Below are positions 46,501-60,000 of a stretch of DNA of 64,000 bases, in pieces. The DNA comes from Tomocerus qinae. Lineage: Eukaryota > Arthropoda > Collembola > Entomobryomorpha > Tomoceridae. Numbering within the stretch: position 1 is the stretch's first letter; each line of letters opens with the position of its first letter. The notes below the pieces were generated by a model. The model ran no database searches. It was not told the DNA's origin and worked only from the letters and a program-made list of their open reading frames with translations. The position numbers were made by a program, and so were the translations under genes. The stretch covers positions 50,842,909 through 50,906,908 of the forward strand of contig CM034547.1 of the NCBI GenBank assembly GCA_020055645.1, given 5' to 3'.

Positions 46501-46860
46501 TTATTTACCTGCACTATAGAATACCTGTAATCTTCCATGCATTTCTATGTACCTGTAAAGTCTGAAACTCACCCCGCGTATCGTCCCTATGTAGGATAAA
46601 TACCACACTAAGCTAGAATAATCATCAACCATGTGTTTTTCCATGAACCTTTCCATTCCACCTTAGGTTTTCTATAGTTTTACCTTAGCTGCTGCCTACC
46701 TGTCCCTCTTCTCGCATTGCATTATTATAAGTACATAATAATATTCAGTTGCATGCACTCCTATACATGTATAGCTATGCCAGAGAGAAGAGGCTGTGCC
46801 ATGCTATTCCTTAAATTCTAACCAACATATACTAACAACTGCTAACTGGCTCGACTTACA
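43539..46860. other. ITPK1 3' flank, no gene seen
   Basis: AT-rich sequence with short unsupported open frames. It presumably includes the ITPK1 3' UTR, but the end is not fixed; AATAAA motifs occur only well downstream (for example about 44864 and 44944). Nothing else supported. Confidence 0.5.
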
Positions 46861-48083
46861 TTTACTACAACGACAGTGCCTTTTCAGCTAGAGAACCTTT
46901 CCCAACTGTGGCTGTCGTTGCAAAAGTGAGTGTATTCTGTCTATTCAAACCCTGTCTGAAAACAATTCGTAGTAATCTTCAGATTTTGGAATTGTTTTTT
47001 TCCAACTATTTACTAAGTTATTATCAGAGTCGGTCTACCCGCTCTTTGTGTCAGTGCTCTCCGAATCGGAGACGAATTCTAAACAAGTAAGCACTTGTGA
47101 ATTGTGACTTGAAGGGATATATTTGTATGAATTTGTTGGGTACATTTACATTGCGTTGTGGCCGCGGCTCCGAGCATTCCGGATATTCAATTCATCGCTA
47201 GTTTAGTTCATCTCATGTCTTTTGCATTGGATCTGTTTTCCTTGCACCTAAACTAGCACTAGTATTATAGTAGTACATAGTAGTAGCGTCGTACCGTTAT
47301 TATATCCCTCGCATCAACATCAACATCGCGGATGCAAATACAAAGTTACAACAGCCTCGGGAAATATTGGATTTTGTTCAATTTCTCAAAACAAGTGGAA
47401 ACTCTCTTCGATTTTTATCCTTTTATTTAAATGAGATTTAGAGCCGGAGGTGTTTATATGCGTTTTTAGCTAATTCCTCTTTCCCTACAGTTTCTTTCGT
47501 GCGTGCAGTGCATAATAAGCATTTTAGTGTGCTATAATAAATCCTAATATAGTAAAAAATATACATAGCTCATCTAACGTTTTATTTTCCCCTATTATTA
47601 CTTCCGTAGTGTCTATCTGTTGAGTGACAGTTTCAGTTGAGTTAAAATACGATAACCTTGCATTGTGTCAGTGTACTAACCATAAATAAACTAGCAAGCA
47701 GGATATTTTAGCTTAGTTTGCACTCTGCACATATTTTTGTTAGTATATAGACTTGTGGTACTCCGTGTAGGATTCATTTAGTGTGTAATTGAATAAAGTT
47801 GCTCCTCTTTGGACATTGTCTATACACCAACTTGTCAAGAAGATACAAGAAGGATTGATGCCCATTTTCTTATCTGTTTAAGTTATACTGTGAAGTATTA
47901 TGCTACGGTAAATGAAATGGTTTGAGTTTGAGCTTTGGTGACCCTTTCCTATAACTGCATTGACCTCCACCGTTTTTTGGCATTGGAAGTGAACAGCTTT
48001 TAACATAACACCAAGGAATTTGGATTTCGTGCAGAAGAAATAACGAAACTTCTTGATTTAATAACTATTCTCATTACTTAAAG
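46861..48083 (+). other. Possible non-coding first exons of a long plus-strand gene
   Basis: Several good donor and acceptor motifs with no conserved coding: TTTTCAG near 46887 and CAAAA/GTGAGT at 46925; CTTCAG at 46982 and ACAA/GTAAGC at 47086; and TTAAAG/GTGAGTT at 48083. The sequence is less AT-rich than its surroundings around 46980-47230. A 9-bp inverted pair CAACGACAG/CTGTCGTTG brackets 46869-46920. This could be alternative 5' UTR exons of a gene whose coding part lies beyond 64 kb, but no protein evidence supports it. Confidence 0.25.
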
Positions 48084-51000
48084 GTGAGTTACTTTTCATA
48101 CTACTACTCCTTTATGGAAAATGCTCTCCACCACTTCTCTATCTGCCGTCTCCACACCAAATTCCTCATCATCATGCTGTATAAAGTGTGAAAATACACG
48201 ACTGCTTGCTAACTACCTGTGCAAGTTTTGTGTTACTTTATCGCTGTATTGCATACATGGTTGGTTAATTACTTACGTTACGTAAATTATGCATTAATCT
48301 ATCTAATAAGTGTATATTTATGTGAAAAGCAAAAATATACGCATTTTCATTCCTTATAGACAATGCATCTTGTAACCCAACTGTTTATAACGCTTTCACA
48401 TTTGGGGTATGTGTGAGCACAAATTCCTTGTGCGGCGGGCTTTCGCTTCCGACTCTTCCTCCTAATGGACAGTTAATCACTTGCAATTTTGTGGGAATTC
48501 ACTCGGCTCCTCGTTTAATTGCAAGTTATGTCAATTATGCATACTGCCACAATTATAGAGGGTTCTTGTCAATGATGTCAGAATCATGACAGGTAGCCTT
48601 TACCTACCATTCCCAAATTGGTCATTATACCATAAATGGCATTAATTGAACAAAAATCGTATTCTTTAATTGTTTATGATCACATCATTTGTTAGAAATC
48701 TATCGTATTGAATTAGTCAGTATTTACCTACTAACCAAATTTGGAAATCAATTCAACTAGTCTTTATAATAAATTCCTTCCGGAAAAGTGTATATTGATT
48801 ATGCTATACATAGCTTGAATCTACAAACTACTTAAATCTTCTTTTGGTGAATGAATGAAATTGAAACCCATTTCAAGCACTTCTCTTAGTAATAGAAAAT
48901 GTCTTAACATTATGAAATTTGGACCACCTTGTCTAATAGCTTAGTTCAGAGCATCGTGTGTGCCGGTACCGGTGTTGATAGAATTTACGATTCGCCAAGC
49001 AATGAAATGTATGTCTGGTTGTAGGAGGGTATACACTACGCATAGTCTCTATAATAATATGTAATATTCTGTATATTAATAATTCCCACGTACAAACTTA
49101 GGTATGTAGTACTCGAGTATTTAGATACCCTCCAGGCAGTGTACGTTATATCTTATAACTACTTTTAAATTGAAAAAACTGCTTTAATGTTACTTCAGTA
49201 CTTCATTACTTGTTTGTTACTTCATATAAATTTATACGTAGACATACTGTCACAACTCACAATCCTTAGAAAAAAGTTTGGAAGAAAAATAGCGAAATGA
49301 GGATTGATCCATCTATGTACCAGTAGTCGTTGATTTTGGCCTGAAGCCATCAAGCCGTGCAAAATAGGATTCTATCGGATATTTTAAAGAACCCATTTGA
49401 AAAATTGATTGAAGTAGTAGTTTCTTCTCCGAGTGAAGCAGTCAGAGACAACACGTACGCGAAAAATTGGAATATCTTTTGTGTATAGTTGACAAAGATA
49501 GAAGTGTAACAAAAGGCTCACCCCGTCAATAAACAAAATTGAAAATGGATAGAACTTTCATTCCAATTTTCTTCTTCGCACAAAATGCATTTGCAAGCTG
49601 ATTTCACATTCCTTCGTAAATATAGAAAAATAGACAAGCATTCTGATACGTAACAAAGTTTAAGACTTCCTAAATTGGAAAAGAGAAAATTGCATTTTAT
49701 CCTGTACTCGAGTCTCTGTCTTTTATATAAGCAACCTAATACATAGTTTTCATCCCTATACTAGCAACATTGAACCAGTTTTGATCATGTTGAGATAATG
49801 CAGATATATTATTCATGTTATTTCACCAATCAGCTTACTTGTTTTAATAACCAATACGAAAACCAATCAATATTATTTCAACCCTTGACCAACCAAATTG
49901 GCACTGTGTCACGAAGCATGGCCTCTATCTATACCACTTGCGAGTAATTAGTGAATTACCGTAATGCAATATCTGAGTTATTATACACGTACACTATATA
50001 CTATATAATTTGCGTACATCATATGATATATTATTGATATTCCAACCCTACTATATTGCATATTACACTATTACATTGCATACATTGTGTAGCACATGGA
50101 TTTGAGTAAGTGCCTATCATTTTGTAATTGTTAAATAAAATAGGATTTGAAGAGATTCGTATCAAATAAGCTATTAACTTGCAGTTAGCGATGCATTTTG
50201 TGTTTCGCGTGCACTAAACACTATTAATAGTGTAATGTAGATATTTTTTAAACATTTTTTTTTGAAATCTTGCAATGCAATTATTCATTAGTGTAGAGAA
50301 GAATGGCTAAATAAAAGTTAAAGCAAATTATCATAATTGATAATCTCTGCTTTAGTCTTTAACAGATATAATGAGGTTGAATGGCTAACAAAGTGGTAAC
50401 AAACTTTTCCCCATGCAGGTTAAACATAGACACTAACAATAGAGTATGAGCATCAACGGTTAAGTTTTACGTGAGTATTGTATAAATACACGCACAGGAA
50501 TACACGTAGCTACCGGTATTGTACTACATTACTACGTGATACACATTTATTTGATGTGATCTAGATATGAGTCATTGAAAATAGCGTGCAGTGTGTATAG
50601 TATTAAAGCAGGTGCATAGATAATGCTTATCTGACATCAATTTCTACGGAAGTGTTTACCTTGTTTACTGAACTTGTTCCCTGCTTTTTTTGTGCGGTAA
50701 TATCATGAGTATGGCTACACTTTTAAGTCATCGTCGGCAGACGGACAGACGGACGAACCAGACAATTTGATACGTTCACATTATGTTGCATTTACATTAT
50801 CATTATATGCTTGGATATACATATTATGTATGCACGCAATTGAGCATAAGTTTAGTTTTAATATTTTTCCTTAACTAAACAGATAGGTGTACTTATAAAT
50901 AGGCACTTCGTACTACAATACTCATTACAAGTTTATGATATATTGTTTTCTTGCTACTAAGTATAGTGTAATGGGCATTATAGTGATTAAATTACTATGC

Positions 51001-54000
51001 TTATGATCTATATACAATATAATTTGTTAACCTAGTCTTATCAGTCAGAAGCAGTAAGACGAGTGACAGAGACATATTAAGTAGGTATGTAGGTACCTAC
51101 TAAGACAATGGTACTGAACAAATAGGTAATAAACATTGAAATTATAATAATTTTATTGCACCTTGAATACAAAAGCAAATTGTAGTAGTAGTAAAGGCTC
51201 TGTGCTTCATAATTTCACTTGTCAGTAATTCATTTGGTTGTTGATTGACCCTCCTTCCTGTTATGTCTTAAAATGGTGTTACAGTGTACCTGATTTTACC
51301 TGCCTGCTCCATGACCCACCATCAACCACTTGCTTTACCACCAAATGTATTTTACATAAATCTCACCTTTACAGGTACATGGTGCATTAACACAAATGTT
51401 TTCGTTGTTTACAGTTTACAATCTGCAACTAAACGCTCTCCCCATAATACGAAGGCTAATGAATGCCAAAATGTAGTTTTGTAGTTGTGACCTTTTCCCA
51501 AACGCACTGCCTACCTACTAGCACCTAACTATCACTATCCCAGGTAGCAATTTAAGTATTAACCTTGCCTTTCCATTATATTCAATCTCGGATATATTAT
51601 ACTCACTATTATGTATTAAAATTTATTACACACATTAACCAGCACTTACCTAACCCCATTCTCCTCTTTCTTCACTATTGGACTACAAACCTTACGGTCG
51701 ACCTCATTTGTTTTGATCTTAGTACTATTAACGGTTTCACAGCTCTTTTTCAATATTCTACCCTTTTGACATCGCAGATATGTGAATATACTCCAAGTTG
51801 CAAGATATACTATTTTTAACAAAATATATCTGCTTGCATAAATAATGAGGTTTTTAACCCTTTCGTTACTATTTTTGTTATTTTATACCAAAAAGGTATA
51901 CATGCGACGCTGATTTTTGCTTTATGTGTTTGTTTTTGTTGCATTATATGCAAACCTTAATTAGATAATCTCAGGAAGGTGGGAGTATTTCTTATAAAAA
52001 TGTATTACGGAATCTCAACAAGGAACTGTAAAATGAATCTTTAATATTGTGTAATTTACATAATCTAACTTTGAACTAGAATACCTAATTCGTTTGATTT
52101 GCCTACCTATTAACTACCTTGAAATATAATTAAGTGGGCAATTTGGCCCAAGTTCATAAAGTAATAATTAAGATTAAATATTTTCGATATTGTTAGACTA
52201 TAATTCGAAGCTAATGATTGACAGCTATGGCATTTGTTAGTTCGCCTTATAAAGTTCATACCTCTGACTGGGATAATATTTAGTTAGTATTTCATATCTT
52301 ATCCATTATTTGTCAGATAACCCAAAGATAGCAAAATCCAAGCAAAAACAAACAGGATATCATACAATCACGATGACTGCGACTGCATCTATTGAATTAA
52401 TGCCTTTTTGAATGCAACGGTCTCTGTCTGTCTGTAACGGCAAAGGTGGGAAAGTGGCAGTAGTGGTTAGTACTCCCTGCAAGGTTCTCTCTAGCTGTTG
52501 ATTTCTTCAATGTGATTATAATAAAATATAATTATACTGTGTTTATATTTTATCTTGTTGAAGACGTAGCAGATTACTTCAATCGTGTTTTCAAAATAAT
52601 TCAGCTATAAATATGTTTCTGTTAACCGTGGACAACAAAGTTAGCTGTTGGGATCATAAAATTCTGAAGTAAGACAACCGAACCAGCTCATATCTTATTA
52701 AATCAAAGATCAATACGATAGTAATTGAAGGAATTATCTGGATAATCGTTTTACCTTGATCAAAAGGCTATTTATATTTTTAAAAATTTTACCTCAGAAA
52801 CACGTCAGTTTAAAGCATTGATTATAAAGTAATAGTGTTTCAAACAGGTTTAAGTGGTTGGGTAAATTTAATCTGAAGAATATCTGTGATCGTAAGTCAG
52901 TTGCATGGAAATATTGAGAAAACAATACACATCGATGAAGGTGCGATGTGGAAATTGAACCTTGAATTGCAAGTGTAAAATAAAGAGAAAAAGTATCATC
53001 TCATGGTAAGAATGTTAGGATTTGTAAGGGCAATGCAACATGATGGTATTATTCAATATTTGGAAAATTCTTTGTTTGAAAAGTGCGATTTAAATCCCTG
53101 ATGGCAATGCAATGTGTGCATGTGAAATGTTCTGTGCGAACAAATCTATTTTGATGGGATCTCTTCTGCTCTACAGAGTTGGTGAATGGAGTATCTAATA
53201 AATACGTTTCAAGTTTCAACCTTCATTGTGCAGAAATCTATGAGTTTAGGTAAAAAGAGCTTATAGGATGCATTTTGAATGAAGATTTCGTTAAAGTTCT
53301 AGAGTACATCCTTCAGGGATTCAGAAGATTGACTCTGTGAAGGATAGTCGTGTAGATTGCGTTAGTAATACGAAAAATCTTTTGTTTCGCTAGCTGCTAC
53401 ATATCTGGTTGATTTCATCCGACGTTTGCTCTTTTCTCTTTCGTCTAGACTGAAGGCAGGTGTGATTTTTGAAGATTTTTTCGAAAGTGGAATATTTTAA
53501 AGGACTGAGGCCCTTACCTATATATTGATTATAAGGTGACGGAGGAAAAATCAAATGCATAGGAGATGCATAACAGGTGTTGGAGGATTGTTTGACTCAT
53601 GACTCTTACAAGTAGCTACTTACCTAGTATTTTCCTTTGTAGTCTAGTCCATCTGACTTGGGTAGGTTTTGTTCGTGATGTATAATTCATACTATTAAGC
53701 TAAGCTAAGGAAACAAGTTTCAGACCAGGTATTTTGAAAATCTGAAAACTGCCTTCTCTCTGCTCTTCGTCTAGTGCAATCGAATGAGATCAATGTTCCT
53801 CTGTCTAATGGAATAAATAATTTATGCAAACTTTAATACCTTCTGTGCAGTTGAGCTCGTGTTTACACGAGGAGTAAAAGTAGAGTAGTGATGTATAACC
53901 GAATCAGTATATCGACACATTATAAATGTATCAGAATACTCTAGTAAATCCTCCTATAAAAACTGAGTTCTTAAACTAAAATCTTTTACTTGAAATACTT

Positions 54001-57000
54001 AGTAAAAAAGGTTTCCAGGAGGCAGAAAGAATAAATCCAAGGGAGACTTAAAAGCTCCACTCGACAGAGAAACTTTTCACCGACTACCTAATCCCCTCTT
54101 TTATCATAATCTTCATCTCATCAAGAGAGGAGATTGTCTTTCGTCAAAAGTGCAAAAAACACTGTAAGTGTGTACCAGATCAGAAATAAAAACTTCAACA
54201 GGATGCAATTTCACATTCACACAAGTTCAGTCTTGCAAGTTTTAGTTTTGCAAAACTCAGTTGCATTAGTGCACGAGGATTTTCCATTTATGATATCCCT
54301 CCGTTTATTAAACTGTTTGCATTTTGCATGAATTTCTCATGTATTAAACCTAGCAACTTATTTGATTATTCAGTCCTTATCAAAAGGCACATTTAGGGAG
54401 GCATTCCGGATTCACCGGCTGTACTAAAGAAAAAAGATTTTAAAGAAACTCAACAAACTTTACCATGTTAGCTACATACTTAGCAGATGAGCTCTTTAAC
54501 TTATTTAAATTGAATGTGCAGAATGGAAAAAGTTTCCCAGAGTATAACTCTGTGATTAGGTAGTTTACTTTGGTCTTTCTGAGGCTTAGATTACTGCGGA
54601 ATCAAGACTTCAGTTACATTGAATTTGTATCTCATTTCATGTGTCCTCGTGAAGTACAAGGGCTATGGACATTTAGGTATAGTTGATGCTCTCCCTGACT
54701 AATCGTTTCGGGTACATAGTAAATATTCAGATCTTATCTCTAAATGTACCTAAGACTAATCACCAAGAGTTGCCAAAAAATCACATTAATTACACTACAT
54801 TTATAAAACAATTACACATAGGTACCTCGATTCTAAATACTAATACACTAATACCTTCTGCTGAGTTGAATAGTTTTAGCATTACGTAGCTCTTAGCAAA
54901 AAACAATTAAGTACTGACGACTCATTCAGAGTAAACAACCTAGTAAAATTACCAGCTTAACGAATTGCCATTGTAATAACTCTGTAGGCTCCTCATGCAA
55001 GTACCTAACTACTGGAAGAAGCTATCTAAAATGCCTTACATACATGTATTCTTGCAAAAAATGCACAAAACTTTTATTGGGTCATTCAGGAATCGTTTCT
55101 GGGAATATTTACTAGCTGGAGATAAGTAAAATAAATTGGGACATTGCAATGTGGATAAGGACAATTAATTTAGTTTATTTTCGCTCAAAAGTTCTTCTTG
55201 TAGACTATTAGAAGTACAATGACAAAATAAATACTTCAAATCAAATTATAATTCAAGAAGCTATTAGCTGCCTACTAGGTACTCTTGCTACGTAGACACT
55301 AAATAAAAAATGTACATTATCTGTTACAAACGAAGCCGCTGTGGGATTAGAAATAGTTGTGGTACAACATATTATGTATTATCATTTGATGGATATGCTA
55401 TTAAGTTAGCGAGTTATAAGAGTGAAACCAATGGGAAGCTATTAGTGTATCAGCACTACTCTTTACCTCCGATGATAGTGGCTGTTTACAGGCATGAGAT
55501 GTAACCAAAGTCAAAGTAGTGAAACAAACAGCGAATACCACGATGGGAGTCTAACGTTGGAAGTGTTAGTTCCTAGCAGAATCAATTTGTATTCTTGAAA
55601 GTTACAAAAGCAAAGCCTCATGTTCCTCTCTTAACTTCTTAACAAGTTTCATCTGTGAGCTGAACTAATTGTGAGTGATCTCACTTGGTTGGCAAGGCAT
55701 GGCTTGACTTGACGTGGTTTTCTTCGGTAGAAGTCTTCAGCTGGCTTGACAGCCTGATTGTAGCATCACTTTTCTACGTGGGATTACTCACATACTAATA
55801 TCGCAAACCTTCAACCTGCTACACAAGACTTCTGAATGATGCTAAAGTGAACTGTAGAGAGTTGTGGCTCTGTCTGCTTTGCTTAACTTTGGCTTGACTA
55901 TTGGCAGTTCCGTGTGTAAAGATAAACTCCATTTAGCGCCTAAAGTTTCTTTAGAAACAAAGGGACAATGATAGGAGACTCTGCGGGAAGCCGAGATGCT
56001 GATCTTCTGCAAGGGAAACTAATAAATCCGCACTCGTTAATATTAAGCACCATATTTGCCCATCCGCAAATCTGACCATTTATCCTCCTCAGACTATTCG
56101 TCACCATTTCCCTTGGCATTACTCCTACCCATAATGCACCTGATCAATTTACAATAGTGTAAAATTATTTCTACCATGAGAAAAATCAAAACAACGCATT
56201 AAAATCAAAAGTTCTATTTTTTGTATTTACGTCTCTTTGGGTAAATGAATGCAAACCTCAAATAATTTAATTTATCTTACAGGTATTTTAAAACTCTGAA
56301 TATTTGTAAAAAAAATGTGTCGTTGTACAATGAAGTGCCGAATAAGTTTCCGCCGAACGGGAACTTAGGAAATTCAGTTCAAAATACAGAATAGTATTTA
56401 GTAGATGATTTTAATAAAAACTCTAGTATATAATGGAAAGCCGTGAAATTAAATGGGAATTGAATGAAAGATTCGCTTACTTGAATGCACCTTCTTGAAT
56501 TTAATGATTTTATAAAGGGAAAACTGGGAGTCTGGGATATAATCGAATCAAATTGCTTCCATTCCAATCGGAATAGTAAGAAAAAATGAAAGACAGACTA
56601 GGTAACTGGATAGTGCATTATAGTAAAGTAGATTTATGTAAGTACTTGCTTACCTACCTACATTCTGTGTATTAGTACAACTTAGAGAAAAATGGTATTA
56701 GGAGTGCTAAACAAAAATCCCTATAGATTGTGCTATAGACATATATCGTTGTTATAAATATTTTAGTATTATGAGTCGAGGATTTCCACGGAATATTAGG
56801 TATTACAAGTGTACTATGTATATAACGTCTCACGATTCTGAGTAGATTATTGAGCACATAGCATCAAAGTTTCATGCTCATGAATTCATGTGAAGATAAG
56901 TTCTATGATGCAATGGATGTACACAGGATCACAGTATAGGCTGCTAATACACAAAAAATTATAATATGATATTATTGTGTAGAGAATTGCGTTGTTGCTT

Positions 57001-60000
57001 ACGCCACATTACAGTCGTTTTAGCTATTGAATTGAAGGATAAGATAAGAAAGCAATAGAATTACGCTTAACTCTAGTTTTTCCATGTAATAAACTGTTTG
57101 TTGCTCCGTTCCTTGTGAAGCCAAGTATTTGACTGAACAGTACGGAGAGTGTAGCGAAATCTAAAGATAAGTAGATTCATTGTGCATTTCTTACGCTTGT
57201 GGATGTGAAGAATTGCGGATTGAGTGGAATTGAACGAATGGCTGAAAGGACGGCGCGGTGATGGGACGGCTAGAGCAGAACAACATACATTTATTTATCG
57301 CCAAAAAAATGCAAAATGAAACCTGTAGCTTGACTACAAACTACATACGCTATGCATTACTTTGATTTGCCTTGATTTCATTGAGGCTTGGCTTGCAGTC
57401 CCACTTATAGCTACGGAATAACAACTACTGGAAGGTATGCACCTAACGATTACCTTATATAAGTATTAATATCCATACAATGAATCAAATATAAGACATA
57501 TTGATAGTTTTGTGGTATCATTATACCTTCTGGTATGTATATAAGTGTCTAATGTATTAGTATAGACAGATATTTAATTTGAATGGTACATACACATTAT
57601 AGATTTAGTACAGATGTTTCCTATTATATTTAAAGTATCATTCTTGTGGTATTGACGGGTGAGTAGTAGGTAAATAGGTATTGTCATATTATGAATAGGT
57701 TAACTAGTACTATAGCTAAAGTATGATTGTGAAGCAAATAAAAAGATGAGATAGGGAAGCTATATAATTGTTTGTAGGTAGGAAACCTGTCTTAAAAATT
57801 GCTTGTGTAGCATATAACCGAGTTGATTATGACGGAGAAACGAAAGAAAAATCTCAAGTGAATTCAGGCTCAAGTCTTCGTTTTTCTCAAGTATATACTT
57901 TTGTATTGTGTAATACACGAGATGGATTGTTTATAGTATATACGAGATTCTATCTCTGTGGTTTGTATTGCATGTCTGGACTCTTCTACTGGCTTACTTA
58001 TGCTTAAGTACTTGTTCGTAGTTGTAGTTACAGGGCAGATGAGCACACAGATGTCCTAAGATGAACATACCTGGCATGGCAATCGAGTAATAGACACACC
58101 AATATCATTTGTAGTGAGTCGACCCAATGGAGTGGATCCAGCTCAAGCATTTCAATATGATAATTCTATTAGATTACTACTCCATACAACCTTGTGGGGA
58201 ATAAATGTAAAGGATTACTTTTACGTGGCCGATGTCACTTATGTAAATGTCGTATATAATGTGATTCCCTCACACGCCTCGGCTGGATTTGCTGCCTCTC
58301 TCAAAAGATGAGTGTCATTCTATTCCATTTGTATTCGCCACTCCAATCCGCAGTTGAATTGTCCTCTTCTTCTCTGTACGGATTGCAAAATAAAATACTA
58401 CTACTTTACTAACAAATAAATATATTTTATACAGTAGATCTTGTATTGTAGCTATAAATACAAATAAAACTTGCACTAGAGTGCATACTATACATTGATA
58501 TCATCAGCTTTATTCAGGTAGTTATTGGATTATTGTCAATCGTATGCAAATGCATATTACATTGTGGGTACATAAGTACTAAATTGTATTATGCAGCTGA
58601 ATATGCAAATTTAGCTTCATATGATAATTCAGGAATTTAGTGAATTCAGTCCGGAGTGCATAAGTAGGTTCCTAGAATAAAATTGATAAACCAAACACAA
58701 GACTTGTATGTAAATAGTTGTAGAATTTATTCGAACACACACACCCTCATTGTTTACTGGGGTGCACAAACCAAGTATATAATTTTATCGTGCACTTGTA
58801 TGATTTCTTTAGATTAAGAAACCTACCAATTGACGTACATTATAATTCCCAAGTACCTTGTAGTAGTGCGCATAATATCAGTGTCAGTTATAGTATGAAT
58901 CCATACATAAATGCTTTCAAAGCTTACAAATCACGTAAATGATCGCAAATGTAATAATATTCGTAAAGAATCCATCCTAGTTATCTATCAGGCATGACAT
59001 GACATAAGACATACCGTTAAAATTTTGTGTTGTAAATGGGAGAATGTAAATCTGCCTAACAAAACTCAAGTTTGACTTTATCAGGTTGATCGGTGCATAG
59101 TATAGTAGTGTTAGTATTAGTGTCAACGGACGGGGGAATTCCCGGGTATTATATGACACCAACAACCCACGGCAGCAGCTAATACGTTTTTCTGTCACAC
59201 GGGACGGTGACGGAAAAGTGAAGCGCAACGTTTCCTTGGGTTTCCCTTTGCTATGCATATTAAAACTCGTTTACTGCAACACATCAAAAAACATGGCTCT
59301 GCTTAATACATACTATTCAGGGAGGAAACCCTACGAGTGAAATCTCATATCGGTAAGGCCAGGGTTTCTGGTGTCAAGTGACATGACACCGCGACAGGGA
59401 AAAGTTGAACAAATATTGGAAAGTCCTGAATTTCTTCGTGTCTTGTGATCATTTATAGAAATACGATAAGGGACAGAACTTGACAAGGGAAAGAACGAAT
59501 AGATCTGAAGCAAGTGCCACAGAGGAAACCTTATCACTTTAACAACCACAACCGTTATATATCTCAAACGACTAGCTCTACATCTGTAAATGTCAAATGA
59601 CTACCATGTGTGAAATAAAGTGTGTGCTTTGACTGGAGAAATGTGAACGGACATCTGTCCTAATAATCTAGGAATTATGAAGAAAATGGGATATTTACAC
59701 AGAGTATTGTTACTACAAAGCATTACATAACATACACTTGATTATTCTACCATTGTAATCAGAGTTTATTCTACTTCTGTAATTAATTATACATGGTGTA
59801 CCTACATTTAGTAGTAACACATTAGAGGTCATTTTTATGTGTAAAGTCGGATCTCTAAAGTGATTATATTTATCTGGCACAAGAAATAACCGTTTGAAAC
59901 ATCTAATATTGTAATACATTGGAAGTATTTGTGGATGATTTCATTTGTTTTGTGCGTGGAGTTGATTCAATATTTACTTCATGTTTGCTGATCTAAAATT

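Noticed and set aside
58114..58311. 65-codon plus-strand frame
   Set aside because: Composition is fairly protein-like, but there are no flanking splice sites or neighbours in phase and no recognised motif.
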